DNA from: Hypsibius dujardini
Taxonomy: Eukaryota; Tardigrada; Eutardigrada; Parachela; Hypsibiidae
Assembly: GCA_001579985.1 (NCBI GenBank)
Contig: LRSR01010045.1
Span: forward strand, 1 to 56,944
Length of the DNA: 56,944 bases
Direction: 5' to 3'
Part shown: piece by piece, positions 33,757-46,800 of the stretch
Layout: every line of letters starts with the position of its first letter
Position numbering within the stretch: the first letter of the stretch is position 1
Program-made: the position numbers and the translations under genes
The notes under the pieces: model-generated
What the model was told of the DNA's origin: nothing
The model's input: only the letters and a program-made list of their open reading frames with translations
Database searches by the model: none

Positions 33757-35208
33757 GCCTGTCTGCTTATCTGTCTAAACATCAAATTTACCTTCGACAC
33801 TGATTCCTCCTATGGCCCCCCGCCTGCCTGATCGGACCCCTAGTCCGCCCCCGGTCCGCCTTGGCCTTCACGGCCTTCGCGTCATCGCTGTACACCAACG
33901 CCAACGGCTGCTGACTCGGCGCGTCATTCGCCCACTCCGTCGAGGTCGCCGTTCCGTTCCCCTCAACAGCTCTCCTCACCCGCTTCCTCCTCACCGGATT
34001 GACCACGTCAAAGTGCGCCCCATCCTCGGACAAAAACTCCGAGACCAAGGGGTACCCATCCGGCGTCATAATCACCACCTCCAGTCCGTGGTTCTCCGCG
34101 GGGTCTGCCTGCCAGCGTTGCACGGCGGCGGTGATGTCGAAGATGACGTATTTGGACTTTTTGGACACATCCACCAACCGAGAATCCAAGGGTCGAGTGA
34201 TGGTATCTCCGTCGGAAGTGCGACTGAGGATTTCATCGACTCGGATGAGGAGTCGTTGGTTGTCCTTTGAGGCGTCGGTTGTTTGGGCGGTTTTTGAGGG
34301 AGTGGNGACCAGGAGTGTTGAACAAACAGCTGCAGTTCGGCGGCTTTGATCTCGTCGTCCTGCGGGATGGATACGGTGTTGAAAAGGAGCTGCTCCTTGT
34401 GGTGGTTGTCCTCGAGGAAGGGTGATGATGATGATATTCCACGTGTTTGTCGGTGGTTTGAAGTTTCGGCTACGCCTGCAAAAAGTAGGAAATAATATGA
34501 TTAACATGACCGCAGTGGATGATGCTTATATTTTGACATTATGATATGAATTTATTTAAAATGCCGACACGGAAACCTATATAAATAAATCTCCCCATGC
34601 TCACGTTAATTCGGCGAAATTTATTTATTTTCGAGCTCCCTCGTACAATATTATCAAATATTTATAGACAGAAAAGTGTGGAAATCAGGTGAGCTAGTGT
34701 ATAGAGAATTTTTAAATAAAAAGGGTAACAATTGCCATAATGCCAAAACCAATCAAGGCATTTCCAAATAGCTGAATGCTTATTGTATTGAGGAAAGGCA
34801 TTTAATAACGGTAGAGAGTTTCCCATCTATAAATTTGACTCAATTTACTAAGAAATCAACAAGGGCCAAGCAAAAAATTACGAAGTTTTACGTTTTTTTT
34901 TTCACCACTTTCTTCAATTTATTACACATGTTCTCTTTGCGTTTTGAATTCTTGACCACTCGATGCGAAGAAAGCCCTCCATTAAGGCCAATTTTCTACA
35001 ATAATTCACCATATTGGCAATAGCGTCTATTATCATCAACATAGGAAAATTATTGTACAAATGTCTCTAGAAAGAATCAAGAACTTCATTTGGTATCGTG
35101 TTGAAAGATGTGTCCCGGAAGCCTTTTTTGCATTTTTTTTTGGCGTCCATAGTAGCCCCGTTAATCACACAACAATTATTTGTATGCGTTAGAGACAGAC
35201 ATACAGAA

Positions 35209-35247
<39 letters not shown>

Positions 35248-35914
35248 CTCAGGCAAGTCAATTGACCAAACAAAATGTGCACAGTCAGCCAGGCAGAAAA
35301 CTAGAACAAACAGATAAGGCAAAAGAAAAAAAGAAGAAATATATATTATTTTTCAGTAACAAACTTTTACCTTCATGAAAGAAGCTCCTGACAATGCTAG
35401 CCGTGCTGGCCGCCGTAGGTTTCCTCCTCCGGGCCTTCAACCGTGCCACAATCTGCTCCTCTGTCTCCGTGACCCGTTGCTCCGCCGGCAAACTATCCCG
35501 ATACATCTGCAGCATCGCCTCGGGGATGTGCATTTTCCTCCAGTCCGGCGCTCTCCGTTTCCGGTCCCCCAGACCGAAAATATTCCCAAAATGTGTCTTG
35601 ACCATCTGCAGGGTCTTCGCATCCAGCCTCGAAGAGGGAGGAAGTACCTCAATTTTATTGCCGTCAACCGGCTTGGAATTCAGCAGAACATCATCATCCT
35701 TATCACGGGGCTGCTGTGAATACTGCCGACTTTGGAGGTAGGAAGAGGAGGAGGAGGGGAGACTATTAGGAACACTTGTGACTGCAACAGGGGAAAGACC
35801 GGGTTCCTCGCTGGCCGAGGAGACGTTCCGTATCCTCCAGCAGAGGGCTAACAGGAAGAGCGTCGTCGATCGCGACAGGGACGAGCGGAATATGGAAAAC
35901 TGGTAGGGATGCAT
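33026..35914 (-). CDS. BMP2/4 (Dpp)-type TGF-beta ligand
   Basis: Minus-strand exons: 35914-35371 (start ATG), 34475-33792, 33326-33026 (stop), GT-AG. About 509 residues: an N-terminal hydrophobic segment ([10 protein letters not shown]) consistent with a signal peptide, a long propeptide with [20 protein letters not shown], a basic furin-type site RRKRVRR, then a basic linker and the cystine-knot domain. The mature end shows [24 protein letters not shown], a CC pair, [15 protein letters not shown] and a final GCGCR, with all seven cysteines including the one for dimerisation. This fits secreted BMP2/4 ligands that signal through type I/II serine kinase receptors and Smads in dorsoventral patterning. 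Exon 2 is one base short; the break sits at the N at 34306. Each coding intron carries a CTGT/GACA run. Confidence 0.95.
33715..33770. repeat. (CTGT)n microsatellite in BMP intron 2
   Basis: About twelve CTGT units just upstream (plus-strand sense) of exon 2. Looser CTGT-rich sequence extends from 33465. Confidence 0.9.
35193..35246. repeat. (GACA)n microsatellite in BMP intron 1
   Basis: Tandem ACAG/GACA units, the complement of the CTGT class, lie within the intron 34476-35370. Confidence 0.9.
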
Positions 35915-36033
35915 GGCGACGACTGACGATGAAGGGGGATAATGTAGAAATGTATTAATCCAGCAAAATAATCCAGTGGAGTAATTAAATCAGCTGTTTG
36001 TGCAGTGAGGTGTTGCGGGAAGCTTTTCGTATC

Positions 36034-37068
36034 TCTGGAAGAATACAAAAAAACAATGTAATTTTTTAATTACCCTGCTAGCTGCAGATATATATTATAT
36101 ATATAATAATCAAGCGTAGCTGTTTTCCCTTGTGGAACAACTGACAAAGGGGCAACTCATGTATAGTTTTTTCCCTAATTTCTACATTTGCAAATTACCT
36201 CCTCTCCGCTGTCCAACAAACTGTTTTGCTGATAATTATTTTGCAAAAAAATGACCAAACTACTGACTAAGCTAAGTTTTCTAAGACCTATAATTTATTA
36301 CACATTAGCTCGTTGAGTTTCTGACTTTTAATTACTCTGAATTTCAGGGGAAAAATCTAGAAAAGGAAACTTGGTCACCCATTTTGAGTTCAAGTCAAAC
36401 TAAACTAAACTATGGTGAACTAAACTAAACTAATAAAATACTATTAATTAATTAAATACTATTTTTCGTTCAATGGTGCAAATAATAATCAAATAATAGT
36501 AATAATAATAATAAAAATCAATTACTTCTAACTGCCGCCATTATTCATTTTAATTTGAGGAACTTTAAAGGACGAGTAATCAATTCATATGTTTATCCAC
36601 ATTCTACGGAATTATACAAGGTTGTTTGACGACATGAAGTGTATGTGCGTAAAGAGAGAGTATTCTTTGCTGCGGTTTAGTTGACAGAGTTGGTCAAAAC
36701 TAATTTACTGTAGAATCTCGAGCCATTCGTGGTGCCTACGTCATCACACAGTAAAAAGCGACCGTTTTGATTGATTGCAAAGATGTTAGAACCACAAGAC
36801 CGCATATGTCGATTGAAGCGTGATAGTTGTTTTGGCCCACCGGGTCTGATTTACTGTGTGATGACGTAGGCACCACGGATGGGTTGAGATTCTACAGTAC
36901 TAACCATTTTGCACATATCCTACTCGTACAAATAATTTACGGAGAAGCCCGCCCATTCGAAGGAACAAGAAAAAATACTGCGATGAACTTCATTAGCAAT
37001 GAAAATTAAAAATATGGTAAACCACTTTTTCTACTTCCATAATTACAATAATAAAAGAATAGAATAAA

Positions 37069-37100
<32 letters not shown>

Positions 37101-37400
37101 GAATAATAAAATATAATATGATAATAATAATATAATAATGTATATAATATACCCAACAGCAGCTAATATACCAGCCAGACAAAACCGTCACCACATTTAG
37201 CTTAGTGTGAGTGTGCGTCGTTACCTGGCCGTTTTCTTTTGAAAAGAACAGAAGGGTGAAAGAGAAAGAAGGAAAAACGGCCAGACACTTCGGCGGCGCC
37301 GCTCGGTCTAGCAGCCCCCGACTCCGCCCACACCGTCGGCTTCCGTCTCGACCGAGACGCGCGAACGAGACACGGCAAGGAAGAAAGAACGTCTGACTTT
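36034..37400 (-). promoter_or_regulatory. Probable non-coding 5' exon, leader intron and promoter of the BMP gene
   Basis: On the minus strand, a GC-rich block about 37400-37225 ends in GGCCAG before a GTAACG donor. A CTTCCAG acceptor at 36035 would join it to the exon carrying the start codon at 35914. GC content here is far above the neighbouring DNA, as expected of a promoter or 5' UTR. The 37070-37150 (AAT)n run lies inside the proposed leader intron. No TATA box or transcript evidence is available. Confidence 0.45.
37063..37150. repeat. (AAT)n microsatellite
   Basis: A run of AATAAT units with ATAATAT variants in the proposed BMP leader intron. Confidence 0.85.
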
Positions 37401-40269
37401 AACTTTACAACAAAATTCACGCAAGGTGATGGGCATATCGTGGCTTGTGGCATTTTTACCGCCTATACCTCAACCTCACCGCCACCACCACGACATAATA
37501 CCGGTTCGCCTCGCATATGCACACATGAACTAAATTTTATATATATATAATATGGCGATAAAAGCGAATTAAATGTGCCACACGGACTGAATATTTCCTC
37601 GACGATGCTGAATAAAAGTTTTTGCTTCAACGCTCACGCACACACACAGCTGAAGAACCCCCGGGCAGTATGCACACACACACAATAACGTGCTTGCTTC
37701 ACACGCTCTCTCCCTTCGAACGCGGCCATCTTTTCACCACAAACAGCTTATATACAACGAACCCGGGTTCTCCGGATTTTGCCGGGAGAAATGGTACGAA
37801 AATTCATGCAGAAAAGTGTAGAAAAGGGGCGAATTGTGAGTCTTGAGTTAATGTTTTAATGTAGAAAAATGCACACATACAACTTGCAGAGCCACCTCAA
37901 ATGGCCTCGTAAAACGATTTAATGGGCCCGTTAAATTCTGTGCCAAAATTATCGTGTGGAATGTTCCACGCGCGCGCACAAGACGCGCGATACTTCGAAA
38001 GGTCACAGATGGATTGCAAAATTATTTTGCGGCTGCTGCTCACCAGAATGTCTTTGGAAAACCTCCGCAGGGAAGATAAATCCATCGCCAACGAAAACAC
38101 CCACACGTCCGAATAATAATTTCGCAGTTAAAAACGTAATCCTTTCCACACTTCAATGTATATGAAATCGGTCCAGACGCAAATAAAATTCCAAAAGGTT
38201 TGGATGGATAACTTTTTTAGGCTCGAAATGAAATGTGAAGCGAAATTCCGAAAATCGCGATTCCGTGCGAAATTGTGTGTGAACTGTTGTATGAAGAGAG
38301 AGACAGCAGGAAAATCGAGTTCTGTGGTGGTGGTGGTATAAGAAGCAGCACCTTTCGCGTATCGTCGAGGACAATTGCTATTATTTATCCGTGCTTCTCG
38401 TGTGCGTGTGTGGTTTGTGTGTAGAATGAACAAGTGTCGCTGGCTGTATAGAAAAAGACCTTCGCGAGAAATGTCTCAGCTCAGGCTCGAAGCCCACCCC
38501 CACACCACCTGTTGCTCGCAGGCAGCCCTCTGCCTGCCTGTATTTTATGTATATACCTGTCTGTCTGTCTGTCTGTCTACATTATAGGTATACGAAGAAT
38601 TCTACCGGTCTTCCTCTCTCCTCCGCCAATTGGAAATACACAGGTCCGGACTACGACCGACCTCGGCCCTCTTGTCTGCTTTCATCTTACCTTTACCACT
38701 TGAATTATAAATGAGATGCATAGAGAGAGAAAGAGGGACGACGAGTGTGCGCGGCGCACGCTTCAGTGCATCTTCTCACGAAAGAATTATATATATGTGT
38801 GTTATATTATTATGATTTTGTTTTCACGGCTGCTGCCCAATTGTCAATTGTTCTTTGCATATGCATATATATATGTATATCTTCTGTATGTATGAGAGGG
38901 AGAGCAGTGAGCAGCCAAAGAGGTGCACGTTGTGCGAAGGAGCGAACCGTCGACCAGTTTCGTCCCTGGTCGTGTGGGCAGTTATATTGCAATATCATCA
39001 TTTTTTAGGGTAAAATTGGAAGAAAACAGCATCCTCTCATTGTTCCTTTTTCCATCAATAAAAATTGCTCAATTCGAGTTTCTTGAGCCTGGTTAATTAA
39101 TTTATTTATTTTACTAACAAATAGTTTTTTGTGAGTAGTTTGTTCAAGAGGGAGTGTAGCCTGACTCTGGCAAGTTTCTACACGCAGTTTACGCGCCATA
39201 CAATAAGTAAATGTAAAATAAGTCACAGATTATTTTTAGGGTTTTTTTTCCAATTCAGGTTAAATATGGATTTATTGTTGGCTTACAAGAAAAAAAATTT
39301 CACGCTTGCTGAGACAGATTTACAGATATGAACGTTGCACATTCCGAAAGACCAGTTTGGAGTGCAGCCGAGGTATCTGCGCATTTCCACTTGAAGGCCA
39401 ATGAGCTAGAACACGAATTATGAATTCACTTCTCCGAAAATCACATGTAAAGTCAACTCTTATTGCGCAGAACATTACAAAACCAAGGACGCAAAAATGT
39501 ATTTTTATTTATAACCGTATACCTCAAATGTCGTTAAAAATTATGTACTGTTTTTTATCCGGGATACGTATTCTAAATTTCGAAAACAAATTCGACTAAA
39601 ATTATTTGGATATATGCGCCAAAATAATCAAGTATTCTTTTTTTATTTAATTTAAAATACTTTACTAAGGCTTTTTAATTTGTTCTAACAAGTAAGTATT
39701 TCGTTTAGTTGTAACCGAATTGAGATGATTTAAAATTAGCCTGCCTATAATAATATTGAGTAACTGAAACTTTCAGTTAGTTCTTTTCTGGACAAACTGA
39801 AAAGCTAAAATTAAAACTTCTTAGTCAAATTTTAGTTTGCGGTATTCTGCTTTTTGATATTAAGACGTTGTAATTGTCATTTCCAAGAGAAAGTGCGCGT
39901 GCAACACGGACAAATTGGAGGCTGCCGCGCTAGCCGAGGTCCAATTTGATGTTTAGCAGGGTGTAATTGTTCCAGCGCGGTGGTCAGTTAAACAAATGTT
40001 TTCATTGCACACGCACACATACTGTACACTTCTCAGTTGTTGCTCACACAAAATCAAACACCTGATTCAATAGTGAATAAGTGGTCAAGTGAAGGGGCCC
40101 CCCAACAGCTGAAACAGCTCTCCTTTGTTTTCCCTTTGTTTTATCACCCTCTCCCCCCTCCAATCATCCCCGGTCGATCGAGGGTGCCCGAAAGCCCTCT
40201 TTCCGATCATCATCCATCCCCCAAGCTGATTGCACAACAACCAATTTAGCCTCCACACACACGAAAACG

Positions 40270-40560
40270 GCGCAAAATTAAACTAAACTTAAAAAAGTTT
40301 AATACTAAAACTAACACTTTTAGTGACTAAATGACTAAATTCTTGCTGTTAATTTTTTTCCTTTGACAAGCAAAACTAAACTAAAAGTTTTAGTTATTAA
40401 AAGTTTAACTGGGGATAAAAAAAAACAATTAATATTAGTGAGCTAGTTCTGACTAAAACTAGATAGACATTTTTAGTTACCGAAAGAAACTAAACTAAAA
40501 TTCCCTTCAAAACTAAGTTTTAATTGACTGAAAAAGTGAATTAGCTGACTAACTTTATTT
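40270..40560. repeat. ACTAAA/TTTAGT repeat block
   Basis: It is dense in AACTAAACTAAAA and its complement TTTTAGT in both orientations, so it can fold back. The same word mix occurs at 36400-36440, 39700-39845, 43145-43345 and 53650-53850, so it is a dispersed family. Confidence 0.6.
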
Positions 40561-43144
40561 TTTGTCATTCTCACACACGCGCAGAGACAGGTAGACACCA
40601 ACTACCTTTTTGCCATTCAACAGAAAATATATACTGACAATTCTTCCGCTCATATTTCGCCCGTTTAAAAATATGTTTTCGCAAGTGTACGAGTAATAAG
40701 AAGGACGGTGCTGTTCAATAGCGAAAGTGACCACCCATACAGACGCAGTCTAATGTGCCTGCAAATGGCTCGCGAACGACGGTCACTTTATAGGAGGAAG
40801 AGGAGAATAAGCGAGCGAGCGCGCGTCCGTTGCAAGTCGCTATCATCTCCAATCTCCATCAGCGATCACACATTTTATTGTTTCGGCACTCTTCCCACTA
40901 ATTACACCCCCCCCCCAATTCTACTTCCTCACGCAGCGTGGGTGCACACATGCACTTGACCAGCATATGGATGGGGATAATCATCTCTTCACAACTTTCA
41001 CCCTATGACGGGAATTAACAAGACTTGCGAACTTTCCTTTTCGCACACATTCATGTAGCGGGATTGAGCTGGCCTAAGGTAGATCCGCAGGGAAGCCGTT
41101 AGCTCCCTGTACCCTCCCCCCCCCCCGGGGGGCGAGCTCCTCCAAAAACCGGCTTAGACCACAAGTTCCCTTCCCCTTTTCTATCTTCCGATATTGACCA
41201 ATGTCCTCTAACTTCATAAATTGTGGATTAATTTCCTTAAAATTGTTTATTGTTTTCTCATCACAAAAAAGTTCGAACCAGTTTGAAGCCCGAGCGAGTG
41301 CGGAGTGAAAAACCGAAGCGCTTACTTTTATCTTCACTCCCATGGTTATGGCCGCATCATTCATTTTTGACTAATGTCCATATCTTGACGTTTTTACACT
41401 AAAAGATTGAGAAACACATCTGGAATTTTCAAAATGACCAAATGTGTTATGATGACTCAAAAGGGATCTTGGTCAGTACTCGTAAAAGAAGCAGGAAACA
41501 AAAATGGGGATGGGAAAGGGAACTTGTAGCCTAAGCCCCAAAACCACACACGACGTACTAAATAATAAAATTATAAAAATACACTTCATTATATTTTTCG
41601 GAATCCTCTCACAGTGGCATACTACATACTAGTGGCGTACTAATGGACGCAAATATATGGAACGACTTTTTTCTTGACATCTTCACACTCCGAATTCGAT
41701 TTGGAATAGATTGACATTAAGGAATTATTTTCGGAGTCCAATGGGCGGAGTTATGCGCGCTTTTCGGAAAGAATTAGGATTGTAAGCGGAGGTTTTGAAA
41801 GAATGTGGGACATATTGCTGCGTGTCCGCTCCCTGACTCCCGAAAGATATTCGGCTGATGCCGATCGATTCTAAATTGCACGGAATAGGGAAATAGAATC
41901 AGAACAAGTTTACTTTGACATAGATACCAATTTTGACCATACAGGAATTGAAATATTTAAAAAAAGACTAAGACGATAGCAGGAACCCGTATCGGATTAA
42001 TTCAATAATCCCTTCCAGAAATTTTTGTCATTTTTCGAGCAAGTCAATGCCGGTATTGTTTAAAGTTTTTGCTTCATTTTGACACTCTCTTCATGTTTGG
42101 CCTTACCAATAAACAACTGCTCCACCGTTATCCTAGCCAATAATATCCCCCGGGGAAACATCCAATACCCGTATATAAGAGATTTACGAAGCTCGAACCA
42201 CAGTTCGCCAAATATTCCCAAAAGATCAGTCAGATTTATGACGAACCGCAAAAATAGACTGGCGAATGGTGATGAATATATTTCCGGCGGGACGTTGAAG
42301 CGAAGAACGATGCACTTGACCATGCAGTCGACAACAATATGGTTGAATACTCCATCAACAAGTGGTCACTGCAGACATGAATAAAATTCCGCTCTCTCGA
42401 TCCTCTGGATCAACTAGTCTGCTGAGAGAGAGAAAGTGAGAGAGAGAGAGAGGAAAACGATCAATCAAAAAGCACTTCTAACACAGAAAATATTGGGAAG
42501 CCTATACATCATTATACATGGTAATGACATTTCGTCAGATTGTGAGAGGGGAAAATAAAGGACAACTGACAACCGGCTCACATGAATCGAAGCAAGCAAG
42601 CAACCTGTCCACGGACAGATTTTGCGACAAGGAGAGCGATGGAGCGAGAAATGCAGCGCGCTAAAACAGAAGGCGATGAGCAGAAACACTTGATAGGGGG
42701 CTGTCCAAGATTTGGCCTGTCCCGGTGCTCTTCTCTTCATCCCGCGCCGGTTTCTTTCTGCAACACGAGGAGACGAGGAAGAGGAGGAGGAACGAGGTAG
42801 GCTCGCGATAATTGGCAAATTCCTCAATCTCCCAACGGCGATCTCCCTGAGCTATGTCTCTGCTCAGCTGGTGAGGTTATTTGATCCGAAAATCGGAACA
42901 TTTGATACCTCTATACACAAGGTACTCAGATATAGGGAATGCGGACGTTTTTATGAAGATTGATGGGTATATTTATGGTGATGAGGTTTTCCTCAGAGGC
43001 TTGGATAGAACTTAAGGCCTTACACCATCGTCCGTGGGCCAAGGCTTTCAAGGTCTCCCCGTGGCGTTGGCTTCCGGTATGGCGTGGCCGGTTTTCGCGT
43101 ACCGGAGCTTCAGTCCACAAAGTCGGTTTTTCATTCTAAATAAA

Positions 43145-43345
43145 ACTAGGCATGAAAAAATTAACTTAAACCAAACAAGTTAAGCTACAACTTTTAGTGA
43201 CTAATTTCTTGGCTTTATAGTAGTTTGTTATAGTTAACTAAAAAAACTGTATATTAAAAAACTTTAACTAGAAAACACTTAAAAAAAACTAAAATTACTG
43301 AACTGATTTTGACTAAAACTAAACTAAACTGAAAATCTTTAGTAA
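43145..43345. repeat. ACTAAA/TTTAGT repeat block, second large copy
   Basis: It shares AACTTTTAGTGACTAA with the 40.3-kb block and has the same alternation of AAACTAAACT and TTTAGT words. Non-coding. Confidence 0.55.
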
Positions 43346-43854
43346 CTAATTAATAGTTGAGCAAAAAAAGTTGCAGTTGAGTTGCATTTCATTTATTTAA
43401 AGTTTTATACGACTACACATTGCCGGTGGAATAAATTTGATTCAATATTTTATTTGAATACCATCACGTTATTTAAACGTCACTAATTTTCATCCTACAG
43501 TAATCGGAAATGAAACATTGCTGTCCGAGAATATGTGACCATTGCAAAGACTGCTTCCTACTTTCTAGCACCAATTTCTACTTGAAAACCAAAAAATAAA
43601 GCCAACGAGCGCGATATTTAAATAATTAAGACAAAAATCCGGTCAACCAAAAAGTCCTCATGCCAAACGCCCTTCCTAAACTGCAACCAGCCAATATCAA
43701 TCCACAAGCATATCCAACAAGAACAGCAACTTGAGGTCCATAATCCATCACAAAATCCGTAAGAGAATAAAAAAGACAACTAAAAGTTCCCTTCCCCTTC
43801 CGCATAATCAACTATCAACTATCACACAAAAAAACGCATCAATCCTTCCTGTGT

Positions 43855-46800
43855 TCAGGAAATGGTTCCGCCATCCACGACGGAGGTTGTCTCGTCGTCC
43901 TGCATGTCCGACATGTCGCCCCAGTCCTGCTCCTGCGCCTCCTGTTTGACGGCGATGGCCGCCGCCACCTGCTCCGGCGTCCGAGGCGACCATTCCGCGA
44001 GCATCTCACACTGGCCAAAGTAGAACTCGACCCTTGGCATGAGCTCGTGCAGCGGGTAGTCTTCATCCTCCAGGTTGTCGTCGAACCGCAGGGCTTGCTC
44101 GAAATGCTCGAGGCCCTCGACGACCCGACCGAAGACGAGGCCGCCCGGTCCAGCGCGATTCATCTTCCCGTCCGGATGGCAAATCTGCAAACCAAATTTT
44201 ACTTAAATTACGAGTACATCAAATATTATATTATATATTATATATTTGCTTAAAAATATTTAAAAGTTTTGATACAGGCAAAAACATTGCAGTATATTTT
44301 AGCCGGACCTGGTTTATCAATTTCTTCGAAATTAATACAGGAAATAAATTTTATACATAAATAAACTATTGTCGAACCATAAATTATTATAAAAAATAAC
44401 CTTTTTATTCAAATCATTTTCAATTCTGAACTAATTCATATTCAGATGGTAAACAGTAACTAATCGGTAAAAACATTTGCAGCACCACCGCATCCCATCT
44501 AAAGCGTCGATGTAAAGGAATGGCAGACCACCCTTTAATCCATTTCAAAGAACGACTTAAATTATACAAAATGAGACAATCTTTTAAATAAACCCATTTT
44601 TATTTAGAATCATTTAAAACAATGAACGAAAGGGATGATAAATAGCCTCATAAGATAGATAACCTGCGGTGGACTCATTTTATTTATTATAATACATTTT
44701 ACAGACTTACTTCCAACTCATTTTAACTTTTGGTGAGAGAAACAAAATATACTGTTTTATTTGATTAAATAGGAATATTTTATTCGAAAATTGAGGAGCC
44801 TCATACCTGTAGTTCTCCGGCACTGATGTGGCCGCCGGCCTGATCCCCCTCGTGGATGTAGCAGATGGTGCCGGGAATTGGTCGGAGGAGGGCACTTTCG
44901 TGGGGCAACCGACCGTCCTCGTCGAGGGCGTGGACTTCGTCGTGCATGCGGTCGAAGGTCTCCGAACCATAGGTCAGGGAAAGGCTGTCACCATTCCGGA
45001 TCTGTTCGCGAAAGTGACTGCAAGTGTTGGGGAGGAGATCGGCGCGCAACTCTAGCACGATCCGGCCGAAGCGGATCATGTCTGAGGAAGATCAGGGGCA
45101 AACGTGATAATTGAAATATCTTATACTTCATTTTAAATTTTAGTTTATTATTATTGTTATAACTATTATTATATTTGTGAGTTCTATTATATTTCATAAT
45201 TATTATTATATATATTTCTGTTTAATTACGTAGAAACACAATGATTGTCTAGTTGGTAATTTTATATTTTATTAGATAGTACTCTAATTAAATTTTTGTA
45301 ATTTAATATTTTTAAGGAAACATCAATGCAAAAAATGGTAAAAGTAACATGATCGATTCGTCTAAATTAACTTGGTCACCAATATTTATAGTTAGAATCA
45401 TGGAGGCGAAAGAAAACTAGACTGTGCTCAACGTCCCTGTCGTGCTCGAGGAAGATCGAGAAACATTTCAATCGGAATTAACTCAATTTATCCTAAATAT
45501 GGATTAATTAAATTAATATTTATTTCTGTAATTATATCACTTACTTGTAATTTTTGTATTTAATTATTTAATATTTAAGTAGTAATTTGATTTTAATTTG
45601 GCAACATTAAATTTAAACACCCCACAATTTATCGTAAATTAATGGAGTAACCAATAACGGGTGACTTACGATGTTCCACGTCCATGTCGTCCTCGTAATC
45701 GTCTTCGCCGTAGGAGTCGAGCATGCAGGCAAATAGTCGGAAGGCCACGTAGAACGGGCGTGGTCGGGCCATGCGGAGCAGTCCAGGAGGCGGATGAGAC
45801 CGCTGTTCACTGCCGAACCTCTGCAGGTAGATTAACTTGAGCATCTCGTCTGGTATCACCTTGTCCTGCGAGGATTCAGCAAAATAAGCACCGGCCAATA
45901 AATAAACCGACACGCTCATTAATAAGAATTCTCATCTTGAAGTTATATTTTTATTGTGGGCTACTATAGCTCCGTAATTATTTTTCACATAAATTATTAG
46001 TTACTCATCTATATTTACTAGTTTCTCTTGAGTCGAAAAATTCTGTTAATCAGCGACACCTGCAGTACGAGTAATACGTCGTTGCACTCCAAATTAGGCC
46101 GACAAACCGACTTTCGATTTCATGTTACATTAGTTATTAATTTTGCTCTAATTATTCCTTCAATTTGTATTATAAGTTCTTCACCCTTTGTTATATACAA
46201 CAGATTAATCTTCGTTAAATAAACCAACTCTAAAGATGGTTGTGTGTATTTCTTAGTTAGATGATAATGAGGCAATAACATATGTACTGAGTACTTCGGG
46301 TTTTGACAAAATATAAATAATAGTAATAAAAGCCAAAAATAAGTTCATAAAATAAGTGTTCGCTTGCCATCCCAAGAAGAAGCAAACCAACCATCACGGG
46401 ACCCTTGGGATGGGCCAGCTGTTCCGGCGAGAGGAGCGGCACGCGAATGCAGCCGAAGAACTTGGTAAAGACCGCACGGAACGGCTCCTCCTCCAGCGAA
46501 CTACAATTGTGGTACATCCAACTGTGCGAGAAAAACAAAATCTCAAATTAATTGTAAACTGCTTGCACATTGCACAAATTTGTCTGCCAGTGTTTTCGTT
46601 CTGTCTTGAGCCCTTTGTCTGAATGCTGTTTTCGTCTCACTGACCACAAGTTTCTGTCTACTTTTCTATAGATATATATAATTCATAGAACTGTCTGGCT
46701 GCCAGTCTCCCTGCCTGCTTGCCAATTACTCGAGCTGTCTGTCTGACTTATCCACCTTTCTGTCTGTCTATCTGCCTGTCGGTCGGTCTGTCAGTGTCCG

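Larger units (their letters stand above)
37401..43854. other. Long gene-poor stretch upstream of BMP; 3' flank of the BTB gene
   Basis: There is no exon I can support in about 6.4 kb. It includes CACACA runs at about 37637 and 37676, CTGT units at 38560-38580, an AT run near 38770-38880, GAGA at 42424-42452 and two blocks of the ACTAAA repeat. The region could hold regulatory DNA for the BMP gene. The 43500-43850 end is probably the 3' UTR of the BTB-cyclophilin gene. Confidence 0.4.

Noticed and set aside
33788-34507. A single 239-residue minus-strand ORF across the BMP second exon
   Set aside because: Only its part after the N is in the true frame; its first third is an off-frame, Pro/Arg-rich reading. 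The propeptide motif AAELQLF lies in the other frame.
33715-35250. Regular short repeats that might suggest a CRISPR array
   Set aside because: The units are 4 bp without spacers, and the genome is eukaryotic; they are plain microsatellites.
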